From the NCBI RefSeq assembly GCF_011067745.1, contig NZ_JAAMPJ010000002.1, positions 434,001 to 498,000 of the forward strand: DNA of 64,000 nucleotides. Reading direction: 5' to 3'. Below, piece by piece: positions 62,940 through 64,000 of the stretch (within the stretch, counting starts at the first letter, position 1; every line of letters begins with the position of its first letter). The translations under genes and the position numbers were made by a program. The notes beneath the pieces are model-generated. The model had not been told where the DNA came from and searched no databases. It was given only the letters and a program-made list of their open reading frames with translations. The DNA is from Lentzea alba (GTDB taxonomy: Bacteria; Actinomycetota; Actinomycetes; Mycobacteriales; Pseudonocardiaceae).

Positions 62940-63907
62940 TGGCGCCCAGCGGGCCCGGCGTTCGCCTCCTGCCGAACGCGATCACGGTCCTCGCCATGTG
63001 CTCGGGCCTGTCCGCCGTGCACTTCGCGAACGTCGGCATGTGGGGCGCGGCCATCGCGTCGATCGCGGCAGCGGCCGTGTTCGACGGCCTCGACGGCCGC
63101 ATCGCCCGCCTGCTGGACGCGACGTCCAAGATGGGCGCCGAGCTCGACTCGCTGGCCGACGCCATCTCGTTCGGTGTCGCGCCCGCCCTCGCGATCTACC
63201 TCTGGAAGTTCGAGGGCAGCAGGGCCGGCTGGGTCATCGCGCTGATCTTCGCGGTCTGCATGGTGGTCCGCCTGGCCCGCTTCAACACGTTGCTGGAGAA
63301 GGAACAGCCGCCGTTCGCGAAGGAGTTCTTCGTCGGCGTGCCCGCTCCGGCCGGCGGCCTGTTGCTGCTGCTGCCTCTGATCATCGAGGAGCAGGTGCGC
63401 ACCAAGGGCTGGTGGAACGACCCGATCGTCGTCGGTGTGTGGACGGTCGTCGTCGCGATCCTGCTGGTGTCGCGCATCCCGACCCTGTCCGTGAAGACCG
63501 TGAAGGTGCCGCCGCGCGCGGTCGCACCCCTGCTGGTCCTCATCGGACTGCTGGCCGCCGCGGTCATCACGTACCCGTTGGTGGCGCTGATCATCGCGAT
63601 GGTCGTGTACCTCGGGCACCTGCCGTACTCGGTGCGCCGGTACATGTGGCTGTCCAAGCACCCGGAGGCCTGGACCGTCACGGGCGTCGAACGCCGCGCG
63701 ATCAAGCGCGCGCACGGCGTGGCAGCCCGTCGGCTCGGCCTGCGCCAGCCGCTGCACGGCCGTGTGGCCGGTGCCGCGATGCGCGCGGTGCGTCGTCCAC
63801 GGCGTGACGCTTCCACCGCTGCTGCGGCGGAGGGTGCGGCACCGACGGCCGGCAACCGCCGTCGGTCCTGGCGCCAGTTGGGGCTTCGCCGACACCACAA
63901 GCCGTGA
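62939..63907 (+). CDS. pssA: CDP-diacylglycerol-serine O-phosphatidyltransferase
   Basis: A 322-residue integral membrane enzyme making phosphatidylserine, the substrate of the upstream decarboxylase. The CDP-alcohol phosphotransferase signature DG-x2-AR-x8-G-x3-D-x3-D is present (DGLDGRIARLLD continuing to GAELDSLAD, about residues 49-73). Six or more membrane helices follow, then a basic C-terminal tail of about 80 residues (RRAIKRAHGV...RRRSWRQLGLRR) longer than in many homologues. Confidence 0.94.
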   Translation: MAPSGPGVRLLPNAITVLAMCSGLSAVHFANVGMWGAAIASIAAAAVFDGLDGRIARLLDATSKMGAELDSLADAISFGVAPALAIYLWKFEGSRAGWVIALIFAVCMVVRLARFNTLLEKEQPPFAKEFFVGVPAPAGGLLLLLPLIIEEQVRTKGWWNDPIVVGVWTVVVAILLVSRIPTLSVKTVKVPPRAVAPLLVLIGLLAAAVITYPLVALIIAMVVYLGHLPYSVRRYMWLSKHPEAWTVTGVERRAIKRAHGVAARRLGLRQPLHGRVAGAAMRAVRRPRRDASTAAAAEGAAPTAGNRRRSWRQLGLRRHHKP

Positions 63908-63920
63908 TCGCACGCTCTGC

Positions 63921-63962
63921 CCTCGGGCCGGACACGTTCATCGTGTCCGGCCCGAGGTCTTT
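63921..63962 (+). terminator. Intrinsic terminator after pssA
   Basis: A perfect 16-bp stem (CCTCGGGCCGGACACG / CGTGTCCGGCCCGAGG) with a 5-base loop is followed by TCTTT. Confidence 0.88.
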
Positions 63963-63978
63963 CAGGGCCCGTCCGCAC

Positions 63979-63984
63979 TAGAGT
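63979..63984 (+). promoter_or_regulatory. -10-like TAGAGT for the gene at the window edge
   Basis: TAGAGT is followed by 7 bases and a GTG, the same leaderless pattern seen at other genes here. Confidence 0.35.
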
Positions 63985-63991
63985 CGTCGGC

Positions 63992-64000
63992 GTGATCACG
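63992..64000 (+). CDS. Possible start of a gene cut by the window edge
   Basis: Only GTG ATC ACG is visible. It is proposed because it lies just after a terminator and a -10-like hexamer at leaderless spacing. Nothing can be said about the product. Confidence 0.25.

Overview
The window is high-GC, gene-dense DNA from an actinobacterium. Several things point to the order Pseudonocardiales (a Lentzea, Saccharothrix or Amycolatopsis relative): a complete conservon, a DasR-type chitin-sugar locus, a DUF222/HNH (13E12-type) gene, LppU-like secreted proteins, and a gene block whose order I recognise from Mycobacterium. This assignment is an inference from gene content. No rRNA, tRNA, CRISPR array, transposase or prophage was seen.

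Region 1 (1-16700): a VOC protein fragment, a penicillin-binding-type serine hydrolase, a metallophosphoesterase, a HAD phosphatase and a MarR regulator, followed by molybdenum cofactor genes. moaA-moaD lie on one side of an rpf (resuscitation-promoting factor) gene and moaC-mog-moaE on the other. Three tandem 800-residue wHTH-STAND-TPR proteins and a 180-aa orphan are wedged between moaD and rpf. The rpf leader carries a perfect CRP-type site and a candidate c-di-AMP riboswitch. A malic enzyme follows moaC.

Region 2 (16800-33300): a 61-residue protein, an XPB-associated protein and, after an insertion, the XPB helicase. With region 1 this reproduces, in inverted orientation, the M. tuberculosis order moaA2-moaD2-rpfA-moaE2-mog-moaC2-Rv0863-Rv0862c-ercc3. 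The material between the two helicase genes is a secreted Pro-rich protein, a conservon (CvnA-D type), a substrate-binding lipoprotein and four tandem eight-cysteine membrane-anchored proteins. A protease with two trypsin-like domains closes the region.

Region 3 (33430-46100): a two-component system with a lipoprotein and menC in one overlapping gene string; a Uma2 nuclease; and a molybdenum hydroxylase cluster (MoxR ATPase, vWA protein, XdhC-like, then S-L-M-G subunits and a CapA lipoprotein). The large subunit has the form II loop AYRGAGR, so it is not a bona fide form I CO dehydrogenase. The Mo-cofactor genes elsewhere in the window, including a moeA at 59416, would supply its cofactor.

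Region 4 (46100-64000): VOC and PspC proteins; a sugar ABC importer with a GH20 hexosaminidase and cutC flanked by two DasR-type operators; a sigma factor with an overlapping partner; and then the most unusual feature, a 1.7-kb unit (about 53484-55190) in which a DUF222/HNH nuclease gene is enclosed by two nearly identical, highly structured 155-bp inverted repeats. After it come groEL (two CIRCE operators), a Ser/Thr kinase, a cold-shock protein, an AIM24 protein, moeA, an M48 protease, and psd-pssA for phosphatidylethanolamine synthesis.

Throughout, co-directional genes are packed with 4-bp stop/start overlaps, and many first genes of operons look leaderless (a -10-like hexamer 6-8 bases before the start codon).
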